Shown here: piece after piece, positions 62,401 to 64,000 of the stretch
Layout: each line of letters begins with the position of its first letter
Numbering within the stretch: position 1 is the first letter of the stretch
DNA from: Chaetorhynchus papuensis
Lineage: Eukaryota > Chordata > Aves > Passeriformes > Rhipiduridae
Assembly: GCA_013396525.1 (NCBI GenBank)
Contig: VWYX01001330.1
Span: forward strand, 64,072-128,071
DNA: 64,000 nt
Direction: 5' to 3'
Notes under the pieces: generated by a model
Database searches by the model: none
The model's input: only the letters and a program-made list of their open reading frames with translations
Told to the model about the DNA's origin: nothing
Made by a program: the position numbers and the translations under genes

Positions 62401-64000
62401 TTAAAACAATTTTCGTTTGATGACTCTTTTACCAGGATGGCTTGCACTCAGACCATGGGATGGTGTGTTCCTGTACAGGACTTGATCCCATATTACAGCT
62501 TGATTCCAAGCCAATGAAAGGCTCAACAGTAACTGGAAAGCAATCACCGAGTTACTGCCATGGGTGCGCCCCATAACAAACTGCCAGGGCGAGGTCATGG
62601 CACACTGAGCAAGTGGGTGCTCCCTCTTCCTTTCCCTGGCTCTTCTCCCCGTGTGGTTTGCTGGTGCACAGAGTGCCCTGTCAGCAGATGTTTCAGACTA
62701 GTACTCTGGCATGCAAGAGGAACCTGTAAAAACTCCTTTGGAAAGAATATCTAAAATTAGTTGCTTCTGAAATACATAATGTCACACATATCACTGGACT
62801 CACCAGAGGCAGCACTTTATGTACCTTCTGCTGCCTCCCTACACTTCATCAGCTGAACAGAATTGTTATCCCCCATCACAACAGACTTCAGCCAGCAGCT
62901 GGGCTCCTTTCCAGCATCACTTTTCAAACCTAAAGAAGCATCATCTTGAAAATGAAAAAGAATGGCAACATGATGTATGATCTTTTCTCCATAACAGACA
63001 AATGTAGATCTTACATGAGGGACAGAAAGTAACTTTGATGCACAATGACTATTGAAAAAGTCTCCCAAGTTTTTGTTTCATCTAAGGGAAGAATTACTGC
63101 ATTGAAAATCTACATACTCCCTTCTTCACCTCTTCTCTGAAAAAACCCACAACATTTAAAACTCTGTTTCAAACCTGTGTTCAAAGTCAAATAGGTAGAG
63201 CTGTAGAATATCAGCAGATTTTAAAGTACCTTCTCAGAAAACTATACTCAGATGTATTCAACTTTTTTAATAGCATGGCTAATGTATTGCCACTCTCAGT
63301 TCAAGTACTCCATAAAGTACCTTGCCCTGAAATGAAACTGCTTATTTATTACTCTTTAAGTACCAGTTAATATTAGTTTCACTCTATGTTTACATTAAAT
63401 ATTCCACAAGTAGTTGAGGGAGAGTACAGACACTTCCTTTTGCTGTCACAAATGGGACAAAGAAAGACAGTCACGGTTAGCAAAGATTCTCATTATTCAG
63501 CTGCAAAGACAAATCCTAGATCTGCTGTGCTTTACCCACAAAGACTGAGTTCAAAGTCAGATTTGAAATTTCAGCCTCTCTTCAAAAGAGTATCTCAGGC
63601 CAGACTCCTCAATCAAAAATTACAAAAGGGATTAGCAATTTGAAAGTAACAAATCTTTACTTGAATGAACTGGTCCTCTTACACTCTGGCAAAAATCTGC
63701 TTGCAGAAGCTGCAATTAAGTTTCAAATAGATAAAAGCCTTAGATATTTCATTTATAAGCTTTCATAGTGTTAAATACTTAACATCACAAAGTTTAAAAA
63801 TAAGCTAAACAACTGATAAGAGATGTTTCCCGGGACACTATCCCTGTTCCTGGTTTGCTTTTGATTTAGAGACTGTATTACAGACTTGTTAACCCCAGAG
63901 GTTACCATTTTCAATTTCTGTTACTCATTACCATACAGACAGGCTGAGAAGAAAACAGGTCACAGTGAGAGGCTGTTAGTCACACAGTCCTCCTGCTTCC
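62401..64000. other. Right-hand end of window, nothing recognised
   Basis: Ordinary AT-rich non-coding DNA. No exon, RNA gene or repeat was recognised up to the window edge. A gene could begin beyond it. Confidence 0.55.

Noticed and set aside
1..64000. A new multi-gene or defence-type system
   Set aside because: The window is ordinary avian intron and intergenic DNA around one known gene. No clustered unknown genes, arrays or toxin-like genes were seen.

Overview
The window is vertebrate nuclear DNA, almost certainly from a bird. Several chicken-repeat-1 (CR1) LINE fragments with the avian-type 3' end and reverse-transcriptase remnants are readable. Coding sequence occurs as short exons with GT/AG splice sites, and most of the DNA is non-coding and CpG-poor apart from one sharp CpG island. 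There are no prokaryotic operons, no CRISPR arrays and no complete mobile element. I cannot name the species.

The one gene I can support is DUSP22 (JSP1/MKPX family dual-specificity phosphatase) on the minus strand. Its promoter lies in the CpG island at about 28.4-29.85 kb. Coding exon 1 (29061-29081, MGNGMNK) starts at an ATG in an excellent Kozak context with an in-frame stop just upstream. Exon 2 (23087-23120) encodes ILPGLFIGNFK. Exon 3 (15150-15232) ends with HDSARPMLE. Phases and splice sites join perfectly and give residues 1-46 of the protein. The exons carrying the catalytic Asp, Cys and Arg lie to the left of position 1, so intron 3 fills 1-15149 and the gene is only partly present.

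Region by region: 1-15149 is intron 3, with four CR1 fragments. 15233-23086 is intron 2, with a recent 174-bp tandem duplication and a MARE/AP-1-like site. 23121-29060 is intron 1, which runs into the CpG island. 28.4-29.85 kb is the promoter island, with two ZNF143-like motifs and an AT-rich homeodomain-like site. 29.95-64 kb appears intergenic or part of an unrecognised non-coding transcript. It holds degenerate CR1 copies (one old enough to resemble the CR1 class shared with turtles and crocodilians), a 32-bp minisatellite, a GGAA microsatellite, A/C-rich simple DNA, a perfect short hairpin and a possible conserved non-coding block near 62 kb.

I found no evidence for an undescribed system. 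The more informative points are the clean exon structure of DUSP22, the promoter architecture, the local duplication, the change in base skew around the CpG island, and a few candidate regulatory blocks that need comparative alignment.
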